5,297 nt of DNA from Candidatus Kaiserbacteria bacterium (GTDB lineage: Bacteria > Patescibacteriota > Minisyncoccia > Phycocordibacterales > UBA918), in contig SKHJ01000014.1 in assembly GCA_007116965.1 (NCBI GenBank), positions 1 to 5,297 on the forward strand, read 5' to 3'. Of the stretch, positions 1 through 5,140 are shown piece by piece. The notes beneath the pieces are model-generated. The model saw nothing but the letters and a program-made list of their open reading frames with translations. It made no database searches and was not told where the DNA came from. The translations under genes were made by a program, and so were the position numbers. Numbering within the stretch: position 1 is the stretch's first letter; each line of letters starts with the position of its first letter.

Positions 1-479
1 CCTTTGCCTTTGTACGGTTCAGGTGGCTTGATCGCTCGCACGTTGGCCGCAAACTGGCCTAGTTGATCCTTATCTATGCCACTGATAGTGATGACGTTCT
101 TCTCGACTGTCACCGTCAATTCAGTAGGTACCTGCATCTCTACTGGGTGAGAATAGCCTACATTTAACACCAAGGTGTCACCACGGAGTTCTGCTCGATA
201 ACCAACACCTTCAATCTCAAGAACTTTGGTGAAACCATCCGTGACACCAGTGACCATATTTCGACAGTGGGCGGCGTACGTACCCCACAAGGCTGGTGCC
301 AGGGCTGTTTTCTGCGGACTGATGGTGATCTCACCATCGTGCACCGTAACCGCAACATCTTTCATCCGAACAGGTCGCTGTAACGAACCCTTGGGTCCAG
401 TCACCGTCAATACACCTTCTGCACACGTAGCTGATACGCCAGTTGGGAGGGTGATGGGTAATTTTCCTAATCGACTCAT
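1..479 (-). CDS. rplF: 50S ribosomal protein L6, 3' end cut by window edge
   Basis: L6 binds 23S rRNA near the sarcin-ricin loop and the factor-binding site of the large subunit. The reading frame opens at ATG 477-479 with MSRLGKLPI, the usual L6 start, and stays open to base 1. That gives 159 full codons plus two bases. Both L6 repeats are visible: the first covers about residues 1-82, and the second begins near KVLEIEGVGYRAEL (85-98). The family signature PPEPYKGKG sits at 152-160, at the cut edge. L6 is usually about 175-180 residues, so only about 20 codons are missing. The start lies 5 bases after the rpsH stop, which suggests coupled translation. There is no Shine-Dalgarno; the start is preceded by U. 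The incompleteness comes from the window boundary, not from a mutation. Confidence 0.97.
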   Translation of the reverse strand, partial: MSRLGKLPITLPTGVSATCAEGVLTVTGPKGSLQRPVRMKDVAVTVHDGEITISPQKTALAPALWGTYAAHCRNMVTGVTDGFTKVLEIEGVGYRAELRGDTLVLNVGYSHPVEMQVPTELTVTVEKNVITISGIDKDQLGQFAANVRAIKPPEPYKGK

Positions 480-484
480 ACGCT

Positions 485-880
485 TTACCAAATGATGAAT
501 AATTGCTCGCCACCGACCCGAGCATTACGTGCTTCACTCCCAGTCAAAATACCGGCTGGGGTAGAAAGGATAAGATCACCGTGTCCAAATTTCACTGGAT
601 GAATATCGGCTACTTTGGTGTACAGCCGACGACCCGGCTTGCTCACTCTCTGTACTCCTCTAATGGCGTGGGATCCTTGTTCGTCGTAACGAAGATGTAA
701 CTGCAATGTCTTTGCGACCCCTTCGCCAGTAACCGTTACAGTGTCAAGGTAGCCACACGCAACCAACTTATCAGCAATTGCGTGTCGTAACTTTGAGTAC
801 GGCACTTCGACTGTCAGTTTTTTGACCATGCCCGCGTTCTTAAGACGGATGATCAGATCGCCAATAGTATCGCTTACCAT
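485..880 (-). CDS. rpsH: 30S ribosomal protein S8
   Basis: S8 is a primary assembly protein of the 30S platform. It binds helix 21 of 16S rRNA, and in E. coli it represses the spc operon by binding a look-alike in the mRNA. The protein is 131 residues, the normal length. The N-terminal half opens with SDTIGDLIIRLKNA. SKPGRR lies at 80-85, the RNA-contacting STPAG at 106-110, and the closing signature GGEQLFIIW at 123-131. STPAG is a variant of the common STSxG, with Pro in place of the second Ser. The ATG (878-880) lies inside the end of rpsN: the bases ATGGTAA hold the S8 start and the last Trp and stop codons of S14, so the two genes overlap by 7 bases and are probably translationally coupled. 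Control by the S8-like hairpin upstream of rpsN would therefore reach this gene. Confidence 0.98.
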   Translation of the reverse strand: MVSDTIGDLIIRLKNAGMVKKLTVEVPYSKLRHAIADKLVACGYLDTVTVTGEGVAKTLQLHLRYDEQGSHAIRGVQRVSKPGRRLYTKVADIHPVKFGHGDLILSTPAGILTGSEARNARVGGEQLFIIW

Positions 881-1059
881 GATGCTTTCTTAATACCTGG
901 TATATGTCCTTCGTGTGCCAACTCTCTGAAACAGATGCGGCAGATATCGAAGTCACGCATGTAGCCGTGTTTTCGACCGCATAACTTACAACGACGAACA
1001 ACGCGCGATTTGAACTTCGGCGTTCGTTCTGCTTTTACTCTTAATGAAGTTCGTGCCAT
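874..1059 (-). CDS. rpsN: 30S ribosomal protein S14, zinc-ribbon type
   Basis: S14 is a late-assembling protein of the 30S head. This is the short zinc-binding (C+) form of 61 residues. Cysteines at 24, 27, 40 and 43 form two CxxC knuckles (CKLC and CRIC). The C-terminal GHIPGIKKASW is the family ending. The start was set at ATG 1057-1059 (MARTSL), which gives the canonical length. The frame is also open upstream to an ATG at 1165-1167, but the extra 36 residues (starting MPEQPFRAGL) match nothing in S14 and cover the hairpin region, so that start was rejected. No Shine-Dalgarno is visible and the base before ATG is A, one of only two exceptions to U in this operon. The gene follows an unusual 186-base gap after rplE and overlaps rpsH. 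Confidence 0.97.
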   Translation of the reverse strand: MARTSLRVKAERTPKFKSRVVRRCKLCGRKHGYMRDFDICRICFRELAHEGHIPGIKKASW

Positions 1060-1095
1060 TACGATGAAATCTATTACTTGGATAAGTTGGTCTGG

Positions 1096-1139
1096 TGAAA
1101 AGCGTAGTATCGCACAGATGGTGCGACTGACTCTTTTCA
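1096..1139 (-). promoter_or_regulatory. Candidate S8-binding site mimicking 16S rRNA helix 21
   Basis: The minus-strand RNA folds as an outer stem UGAAAAG/CUUUUCA (7 bp), an A-G mismatch, then G-C and U-A pairs. An unpaired C follows, then A-U and G-C pairs, two extra bases U and A on the 3' side, and an inner stem UCGCAC/GUGCGA closed by loop CAUCU. The core therefore reads AGUC on the 5' side and GAUACU on the 3' side. As I recall E. coli 16S helix 21, residues 596-599 are AGUC and 639-644 are GAUACU, with pairs 596-644, 597-643, 598-640 and 599-639, unpaired U641 and A642, and an extra base at 595. The match includes both the pairing scheme and the unpaired bases. One difference is that the base equivalent to A595 is C here. 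The location upstream of rpsN-rpsH fits S8 feedback control. Binding is inferred, not shown. Confidence 0.7.
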
Positions 1140-1143
1140 AGCC

Positions 1144-1166
1144 TGCACGGAACGGTTGTTCCGGCA
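1144..1166 (-). other. Hairpin with bulged U upstream of the S8-like element
   Basis: In the minus-strand RNA, UGC-CGGAAC pairs with GUUCCG-GCA around the loop AACC, giving nine pairs interrupted by one bulged U between GUUCCG and GCA. It lies four bases ahead of the S8-like hairpin and could stack on it. No U-run follows, so it is not an intrinsic terminator. Its role is unknown; it may be part of the same leader RNA fold. Confidence 0.6.
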
Positions 1167-1213
1167 TTGATACGTCAAGCTACATATATAGAGCAACTCA
1201 CGTGACCTGCGCT

Positions 1214-1241
1214 ACTATACAGGAATCGTATTTTTTTTCAA
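1214..1241 (-). promoter_or_regulatory. Predicted internal sigma70-type promoter ahead of rpsN
   Basis: On the minus strand TTGAAA (1236-1241) and TATAGT (1214-1219) are 16 bases apart, each matching five of six consensus positions. The -35 box begins just after the rplE stop, separated from it by four bases. Transcription would start near 1207 and give a leader of about 150 bases before rpsN that contains both hairpins. The bases after the -10 box are AGCGCAG, a GC-rich discriminator whose first four bases are shared with the promoter at 5141-5169. Activity is inferred from sequence only. Confidence 0.55.
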
Positions 1242-1245
1242 GCTG

Positions 1246-1785
1246 CTACTCTCGTGCCTGTAGCGGCACACCCAAATGACGCAAGAGCGACTCTGCTTCG
1301 GTCTTGCTACTGGTGGTGGTGACAAGAGTCACGGCTAATGAAAAGACGTCCTTTAGTTCCTCGTCAGCCGTCTCGGGAAAGATGGTGTGGTCGCTAATAC
1401 CAATGGTGATATTACCCATCTCATCAATAGCGGTCGGTTTGATGCCACGAAAGTCTCGTGTTTGAGGAAGAGCAACGTGAATGAGTTTATCGAGGAAGTC
1501 ACGCATACGCGCGCCACGCAAGGTTACTTGATACCCAATAATGTCACCCTCACGTAATTTAAAGGAGGCGATTGACTTTCGAGCAGGTCGTGGCGCCGCC
1601 TTTTGTCCAGTGATACGAGCTAAACGATCAGCGATAAGCTGTACCTTGCTTTTATCCTGCACCTTTCCAGTTCCAACCGCGACCACGACCTTTTCCAGAG
1701 TCGGAGCCTGCATTACGTTTTGGTACCCATACTGGTCCTTGAGAGCCGCGTAGGTGCTTTGCAGTTTGTTTTGAACAGTTTCCAT
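1246..1785 (-). CDS. rplE: 50S ribosomal protein L5
   Basis: L5 binds 5S rRNA and helps form the central protuberance, contacting P-site tRNA and the small-subunit head. The product is 179 residues, the normal length. Visible family features are EKVVVAVGTGK (31-41), the block RPARKSIASFKLREGD (66-81), IGYQVTLRGARM (83-94), LPQTRDFRGI (106-115), and the closing GNITIGISDHTIFPET (124-139). The ATG (1783-1785) has U before it and no Shine-Dalgarno. Twenty-one bases separate it from rplX. The stop is TAG, one of three in the window. In E. coli the S8 feedback site overlaps the start of this gene. I see no such hairpin at this start; the comparable structure lies after this gene instead. Confidence 0.98.
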   Translation of the reverse strand: METVQNKLQSTYAALKDQYGYQNVMQAPTLEKVVVAVGTGKVQDKSKVQLIADRLARITGQKAAPRPARKSIASFKLREGDIIGYQVTLRGARMRDFLDKLIHVALPQTRDFRGIKPTAIDEMGNITIGISDHTIFPETADEELKDVFSLAVTLVTTTSSKTEAESLLRHLGVPLQARE

Positions 1786-1806
1786 AGATACTAAGTTATC
1801 GACTGA

Positions 1807-2118
1807 TTAAATAGTAGCTCCACTTGGACGAGCCACGCGCACCTTCTTTCGCTTTTCACCCTCACCCTCAAATCGGTACCCTACACGTACAGGTGCGCCG
1901 CCGTGTACCAAAGCAACATTTGAAACATGGATCGGCATTGACTTGGTGATAATCTGACCCTGCGATCGAACGCGGCGATTTTTCTGGTGTCGAGTGACTT
2001 GATGTACACCATCAACCACAACCTGTTGGGTCTCGGGTAAAGTCTGCAGCACAGTACCAGTCTTACCTTTATCTTTGCCGGTGATTATTTGAACGGTGTC
2101 TCCTTTTAAGATTTTCAT
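1807..2118 (-). CDS. rplX: 50S ribosomal protein L24
   Basis: L24 is an assembly initiator that binds domain I of 23S rRNA near the exit tunnel. The product is 103 residues, close to the family norm. A KOW motif fills the N-terminus (LKGDTVQIITGKDKGKTG, about residues 4-21), followed by VVVDGV (33-38) and MPIHVSNVALV (61-71). The start was set at ATG 2116-2118, giving MKILKGD as in most L24 proteins. An in-frame GTG two codons upstream (2122-2124) would add only Met-Arg and cannot be excluded. The gap of 39 bases to rplN holds no obvious structure or promoter. Confidence 0.96.
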   Translation of the reverse strand: MKILKGDTVQIITGKDKGKTGTVLQTLPETQQVVVDGVHQVTRHQKNRRVRSQGQIITKSMPIHVSNVALVHGGAPVRVGYRFEGEGEKRKKVRVARPSGATI

Positions 2119-2157
2119 ACGCACTGTTACATTGAACTACTAAGCATTTGACTTACA

Positions 2158-2529
2158 TTACACGACCTCTGGTGCTAACGAGATGATTTTTTGGTAGCCC
2201 GCTTCGGCCAACTCACGAGGAATCGGTCCAAAGACCCGGTTGGCTTTAGGCTCCTTCTTTTCCTTGTCGACCAAGACGACCGCATTATCATCGAAGCGAA
2301 CATACGAACCATCTTGACGACGGAAAGCTTTTCGTTGCCGAACCACTACCCCATACACGACATCTTTCTTCTTGACATTCTTGCGAGGCTCCGCAGTCTG
2401 AACCGACAACACTACCATCTCACCCAGCTCAGCGTATCGTTTCTTCGAACCGCCCAGCACCTTAAAGACACGACCGATTTTGGCACCGGAGTTATCGACA
2501 ATTTTTACAATGGTTTGTGGTTGAATCAT
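2158..2529 (-). CDS. rplN: 50S ribosomal protein L14
   Basis: L14 sits at the subunit interface, binds 23S rRNA with L19, and takes part in intersubunit bridges. It is also the docking site of the silencing factor RsfS in other bacteria. The product is 123 residues, as usual. It begins MIQPQTIVKIVDNSGAK (1-17), carries the signature DGSYVRFDDNAVVL (73-86), and ends with NRVFGPIPREL (98-108) and KIISLAPEVV (114-123). PKANRVFGP replaces the common PxGTRIFGP, a mild variation. It lies 14 bases after rpsQ, without a Shine-Dalgarno and with U before ATG. Confidence 0.98.
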   Translation of the reverse strand: MIQPQTIVKIVDNSGAKIGRVFKVLGGSKKRYAELGEMVVLSVQTAEPRKNVKKKDVVYGVVVRQRKAFRRQDGSYVRFDDNAVVLVDKEKKEPKANRVFGPIPRELAEAGYQKIISLAPEVV

Positions 2530-2543
2530 ACGCTGATAGTTAT

Positions 2544-2816
2544 TTAGTTTTTACCGACCAAGGTAAAGTGCTTTCGTTTAGATATTGGTTTGGTTTCGCG
2601 AATGGTCACCCGCTCGCCGACCGTAGCGGTGTTACCAGCGTCATGAACCAGGTACTTTTTAGTCCGTCGCTGATACTTTTTATACTTAGCGTGTTTAACG
2701 TATCGCTCGACCGCGACAGTAATAGTATCTTGCATTGCGCTACCGACCACTACTCCACGCAGCTCACGCTGCTTTGTCGCATTGGCATCAGTTTGCTGTT
2801 GTGTTTTCTTTGTCAT
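2544..2816 (-). CDS. rpsQ: 30S ribosomal protein S17
   Basis: S17 is a primary 16S rRNA-binding protein of the 30S body with an OB fold. The 90-residue product starts with a polar, probably disordered tail of about 18 residues rich in K, Q and T. The fold then begins at RELRGVVVGS (17-26). KHAKYKKYQRRTKKYLVHD (41-59) is the RNA-binding loop region, and GERVTIRETKPISKRKHF (67-84) is the family signature. The ATG is 8 bases after the rpmC stop. A short AAGG lies only one base from the ATG, too close to act as a normal Shine-Dalgarno. Confidence 0.97.
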   Translation of the reverse strand: MTKKTQQQTDANATKQRELRGVVVGSAMQDTITVAVERYVKHAKYKKYQRRTKKYLVHDAGNTATVGERVTIRETKPISKRKHFTLVGKN

Positions 2817-2824
2817 ACCTTACA

Positions 2825-3052
2825 TTACTTAGTGGTACTATCCGTCTGTTTGACCGACATGGCTCGTGTACGCAATTCTGTTAATGCTCGCGCTACCTGT
2901 TTTTTGGTGTTACGAATCAAGCCAGCCTTGCGGGTGAATTTATCTTTGAACCGTTCTGCTCGTAAGATTTCTTTACTGTCGGCTACGAGCGCCCGCAACT
3001 GCTCTTCGGTCTTACCTTTGATGTCTTTATTTTGTTCTGTTCGCTTTGCCAT
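2825..3052 (-). CDS. rpmC: 50S ribosomal protein L29
   Basis: L29 is a small helical-hairpin protein next to the exit tunnel, part of the docking platform for trigger factor and SRP along with L23. The product is 75 residues, slightly longer than the usual 60-70 because of polar tails at both ends (MAKRTEQNKD and KQTDSTTK). The family pattern is seen as KTEEQLRALVADSKEIL (14-30), then RAERFKDKFTRKAGL (31-45), and NTKKQVARALTELRTR (48-63). The ATG is 5 bases after the rplP stop, so translation is likely coupled. Confidence 0.96.
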   Translation of the reverse strand: MAKRTEQNKDIKGKTEEQLRALVADSKEILRAERFKDKFTRKAGLIRNTKKQVARALTELRTRAMSVKQTDSTTK

Positions 3053-3057
3053 AGTTG

Positions 3058-3495
3058 TTAGTTTACGCGCGTCTCTTCTCGGGTGACGAACTTACCTTTG
3101 ACTGGTAATTTGGCTGTAGCCTTTCGGAAAGCTTCACGAGCCACTGCCTCAGAGACGCCTTCGATCTCAAACAGGACCCGGCCTGGCTGTACCTCAAAGA
3201 CGAAGAATTCGGGATCACCCTTACCGCTACCCATACCGACCTCAGCAGGCTTTTTGGTAACTGGCTTGTCTGGGAAGATACGGATCCAGATTTTACCGGT
3301 CTTACCAAGTGTTCGTGAAATGACTCGACGGGCTGCTTCGATCTGATTGGAACGAACCCGAGCGGGTGAGAGCGCCTTTAAGCCATATGAACCGAAAGCT
3401 ACCGTTACGCCGCGGGTATCTGGTACTGAGCGCTTCGCTAGACTTTTGCGGCCTACCTGCCATTTTCGATGTTTGACTTTCTTGGGGAATAACAT
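3058..3495 (-). CDS. rplP: 50S ribosomal protein L16
   Basis: L16 contacts A-site tRNA and supports the peptidyl-transferase centre. It joins the 50S subunit late. The product is 145 residues, at the usual length. It begins MLFPKKVKHRKWQVGR (1-16), where E. coli has MLQPKRTKFRK. The core FGSYGLKAL (34-42), QIEAARRVISR (51-61), IWIRIFPDKPVTKKP (69-83), MGSGKG (88-93) and PGRVLFEIEGV (104-114) is intact. The Arg that E. coli hydroxylates in AVRMGKGKG corresponds to Gly 87 here (EVGMGSGKG). The gene lies 18 bases after rpsC. Confidence 0.98.
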   Translation of the reverse strand: MLFPKKVKHRKWQVGRKSLAKRSVPDTRGVTVAFGSYGLKALSPARVRSNQIEAARRVISRTLGKTGKIWIRIFPDKPVTKKPAEVGMGSGKGDPEFFVFEVQPGRVLFEIEGVSEAVAREAFRKATAKLPVKGKFVTREETRVN

Positions 3496-3513
3496 AGTTC
3501 TGATGTTAAACGA

Positions 3514-4215
3514 CTAATTGCTCCCAGACTGACCCTGTTCACGAGCCGCGGCAGTACGATCAGTAAAGACATCCCCTCGGTAGATCCACACTTTGATACC
3601 AATCACACCGTATGGCAATATGGCACGGACGTTAGCAAAATCAATATCTGCTCGCAGCGTTTGGAGTGGCACCCGACCTCGTTTCATTTCTTCTTTACGA
3701 GCCATATCTGCTCCACCCAAGCGACCAGAAAGGATGACTCGGACGCCTTCCACATCTCGGTTAGCCACCACCTTCTCTACTGTTTGTTTCATCACACGAC
3801 GAAACGGCAAACGTTTCTCGAGACCTTCAGCGATCATCTGACCAACGATGCTCGCGCTTGACTCGGCCGACTTGACCTCTTCAATATCAAGTTTGATTTC
3901 CGGCTTTTCTGACAGCTTGAGTGTCCGTAAAAGCATATCTAAGTCCTTCTTTAGTTTGGTAGCTCCCTCCCCACTGCGACCAATCACCAAGCCCGGTCGA
4001 GCTGTCTTGATGATAATACGTAACTCAGAACGATTACGTTCAATCTCTACATCTGAAACAGCCATGCCTTTCATTCGCTTACTCAACAGCTTTCGAATTG
4101 CGGCATCAGTACGCAAATACTCGCGGAAGAGCTTTGGTTCTTTGGCGTACCAACGACTCCGCCAATCGCGATTGACGCCGATGCGTTGGACATAAGGATG
4201 TGATACGTGAGTCAT
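3514..4215 (-). CDS. rpsC: 30S ribosomal protein S3
   Basis: S3 forms part of the mRNA entry channel on the 30S head, together with S4 and S5, and contributes to helicase activity there. The product is 233 residues. It has a type II KH domain (about 40-110) with the GRSG loop at 79-82 in RPGLVIGRSGEG. The C-terminal S3 domain shows SGRLGGADMARKE (163-175) and PYGVIGIKVWIYRGDVF (201-217), then a short polar tail. The N-terminus MTHVSHPYVQRIG differs from the usual MGQKVNPxGxRLG; as far as I recall this HPY form is typical of Parcubacteria. The ATG is 9 bases after rplV. The stop is TAG. Confidence 0.98.
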   Translation of the reverse strand: MTHVSHPYVQRIGVNRDWRSRWYAKEPKLFREYLRTDAAIRKLLSKRMKGMAVSDVEIERNRSELRIIIKTARPGLVIGRSGEGATKLKKDLDMLLRTLKLSEKPEIKLDIEEVKSAESSASIVGQMIAEGLEKRLPFRRVMKQTVEKVVANRDVEGVRVILSGRLGGADMARKEEMKRGRVPLQTLRADIDFANVRAILPYGVIGIKVWIYRGDVFTDRTAAAREQGQSGSN

Positions 4216-4224
4216 AGATTGAAA

Positions 4225-4575
4225 CTAATCGTTACTGATGGCACGCGGTGCCGCCACAGGTGATAATTGAACGCGTACGTGACTGTTACGCTTGTTGATG
4301 CGTGAGGCAGATCCACGAGCACGAGGCATAAATCGTTTGAATACGATTCCTTTATCAACCTGGATGGCCTGAACCCTGAGGTCAGCCGGCTGGTAACCAT
4401 CATTCTTCGCGTTAGCAGCAGCTGAGGTAATCAGTTTGGCGATTGGTCCAGCTGCTCGCTTGTCCAGGAAATCAAGTTGGGCTAATGCTACTGGTACTGT
4501 CTTACCCCGAACGACATCGGCAACCAAGCGAACCTTACGGGGTGATTGGCGGTAATTTTTAAGAATTGCTTTCAT
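4225..4575 (-). CDS. rplV: 50S ribosomal protein L22
   Basis: L22 lines the exit tunnel with a long beta-hairpin that senses nascent chains and is a macrolide-resistance site. The product is 116 residues. It starts MKAILKNYRQSPRKVRLVAD (1-20), has SAAANAKNDG (51-60), and the tunnel hairpin spans about 78-100 (VFKRFMPRARGSASRINK, then RNSHV). ATG 4573-4575 was chosen. An upstream in-frame TTG at 4590 would add five residues (MLLKN) before the family start and is less likely. The 43-base gap to rpsS contains an AGGAG at 4609-4613, but it is 33 bases from the ATG and cannot act as its Shine-Dalgarno. Confidence 0.97.
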   Translation of the reverse strand: MKAILKNYRQSPRKVRLVADVVRGKTVPVALAQLDFLDKRAAGPIAKLITSAAANAKNDGYQPADLRVQAIQVDKGIVFKRFMPRARGSASRINKRNSHVRVQLSPVAAPRAISND

Positions 4576-4618
4576 ATTTTTCAATAACAACTTAGATCAG
4601 AATACCTGCTCCTTGACC

Positions 4619-4948
4619 TTACTTAGCAGCTTTGGCCGCTTTAGCTGCAGCGATTTCTGCTTCTCGCTTCTTCTGGTCAAGCTCTTTCTGCATCTTACCG
4701 CCGTGTCGTTGGAATTTCTTGGTTGGTGAGAATTCGCCCAAGCGGTGTCCGACCATTTCCTCAACCACCGTCACTTCAACGTGGTTCTTACCGTTATGAA
4801 CGCCAAAAGTAAAACCTACCATTTCTGGCGCTATCATCGATCGACGAGCCCAGGTCTTGATGACACCAGCTTCGTTTGGCTTCTTGCCGTCAATCTTTTT
4901 CAATAGTTTTTCGTCAACGTATGGACCTTTATACAGTGATCGTGACAT
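4619..4948 (-). CDS. rpsS: 30S ribosomal protein S19
   Basis: S19 sits in the 30S head with S13 and touches the A-site finger of 23S rRNA. The product is 109 residues against a usual 90-95. The conserved part runs from MSRSLYKGPYVDEKLLKK (1-18) through WARRSMIAPEMVGFTFGVHN (33-52) to MVGHRLGEFSPTKKF (65-79) and RHGGK (81-85). The remaining ~24 residues form a charged, Ala/Lys-rich helical tail ending AAKAAKAAK. It is the first ribosomal gene of the block; L2 (rplB), its normal upstream neighbour, is absent. A 232-base leader with a promoter separates it from a transposase gene end. The ATG (4946-4948) has U before it and no Shine-Dalgarno. Confidence 0.98.
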   Translation of the reverse strand: MSRSLYKGPYVDEKLLKKIDGKKPNEAGVIKTWARRSMIAPEMVGFTFGVHNGKNHVEVTVVEEMVGHRLGEFSPTKKFQRHGGKMQKELDQKKREAEIAAAKAAKAAK

Positions 4949-5015
4949 ATACTCAAATTACTAATAGACCGGCGCCCGTACATACAGACAAACCGCACGA
5001 GGCGACTGGCACATG

Positions 5016-5068
5016 GTGAGCACCTCTCATAAAGGCAGGTAACGGCCGACCTTATCAGAACTGCTCAC
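5016..5068 (-). other. Long-range stem in the rpsS leader
   Basis: In the minus-strand RNA, GUGAGCA (5062-5068) pairs perfectly with UGCUCAC (5016-5022), a 7-bp stem around 39 bases. Inside, AUAAGG and CCUUUAU can pair with one bulged U, or AGGU with ACCU. The alternatives exclude each other, which is compatible with a switch but does not show one. Confidence 0.4.
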
Positions 5069-5093
5069 ACAACTACCACAGAGTGATTGCTAC

Positions 5094-5125
5094 GTGCTCG
5101 TCTTGACAGTTGTAAAGACAAGCAC
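5094..5125 (-). other. 11-bp hairpin near the 5' end of the rpsS leader
   Basis: In the minus-strand RNA, GUGCUUGUCUU (5115-5125) pairs with AAGACGAGCAC (5094-5104) around a 10-base loop, eleven pairs including one U-G. On the opposite strand that wobble would be a C-A mismatch, so the fold is better in the rpsS direction. It starts about nine bases after the predicted transcription start. No U-run follows, so it is unlikely to be a terminator. It could protect the 5' end of the mRNA or bind a protein. Confidence 0.6.
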
Positions 5126-5140
5126 CAGAACAACGCCGCT

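Larger units (their letters stand above)
1060..1245 (-). promoter_or_regulatory. Long structured gap between rplE and rpsN (candidate regulatory leader)
   Basis: This 186-base stretch separates rplE from rpsN, while the other internal gaps of the cluster are 5-43 bases or overlaps. In transcription order it holds a promoter-like pair (1214-1241), a 9-bp hairpin with a bulged U (1144-1166), a long composite hairpin resembling the S8 site of 16S rRNA (1096-1139), and 36 unstructured bases before the S14 start. I see no convincing gene in it. Its position directly ahead of S14-S8-L6 suggests it controls those genes separately from the upstream ribosomal genes. Confidence 0.7.

Noticed and set aside
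1060..1167. N-terminal extension of S14 from ATG 1165-1167 (36 extra residues)
   Set aside because: S14 of this zinc-ribbon type is 61 residues and starts MARTS. The extension has no family likeness, and its bases are explained by the paired leader hairpins.
1744..1806. An E. coli-style S8 site at the rplX-rplE junction
   Set aside because: The 21-base gap and the start of rplE show no paired AGUC/GAUACU core; the only such core I found is at 1096-1139.
226..4195. Plus-strand open frames across the cluster, such as 2517-3086 and 3848-4195
   Set aside because: They are antisense to well-conserved ribosomal genes, show no recognisable family, and have no promoter or spacing consistent with genes.
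4609..4613. AGGAG upstream of rplV as a Shine-Dalgarno
   Set aside because: It is 33 bases from the L22 ATG and 18 from the alternative TTG, both too far. The nearer possible codons (ATT, CTG) run into a stop at once.
4961..5014. 17-codon frame in the rpsS leader
   Set aside because: It starts CCATG without the U seen before real starts, lies within a structured leader, and overlaps another short frame; nothing supports coding.
5094..5125. Hairpin as intrinsic terminator of the transposase gene
   Set aside because: No U-run follows the stem in the transcript. The T-run near the transposase stop (around 5158-5164) lies before the hairpin and is not preceded by a stable stem.
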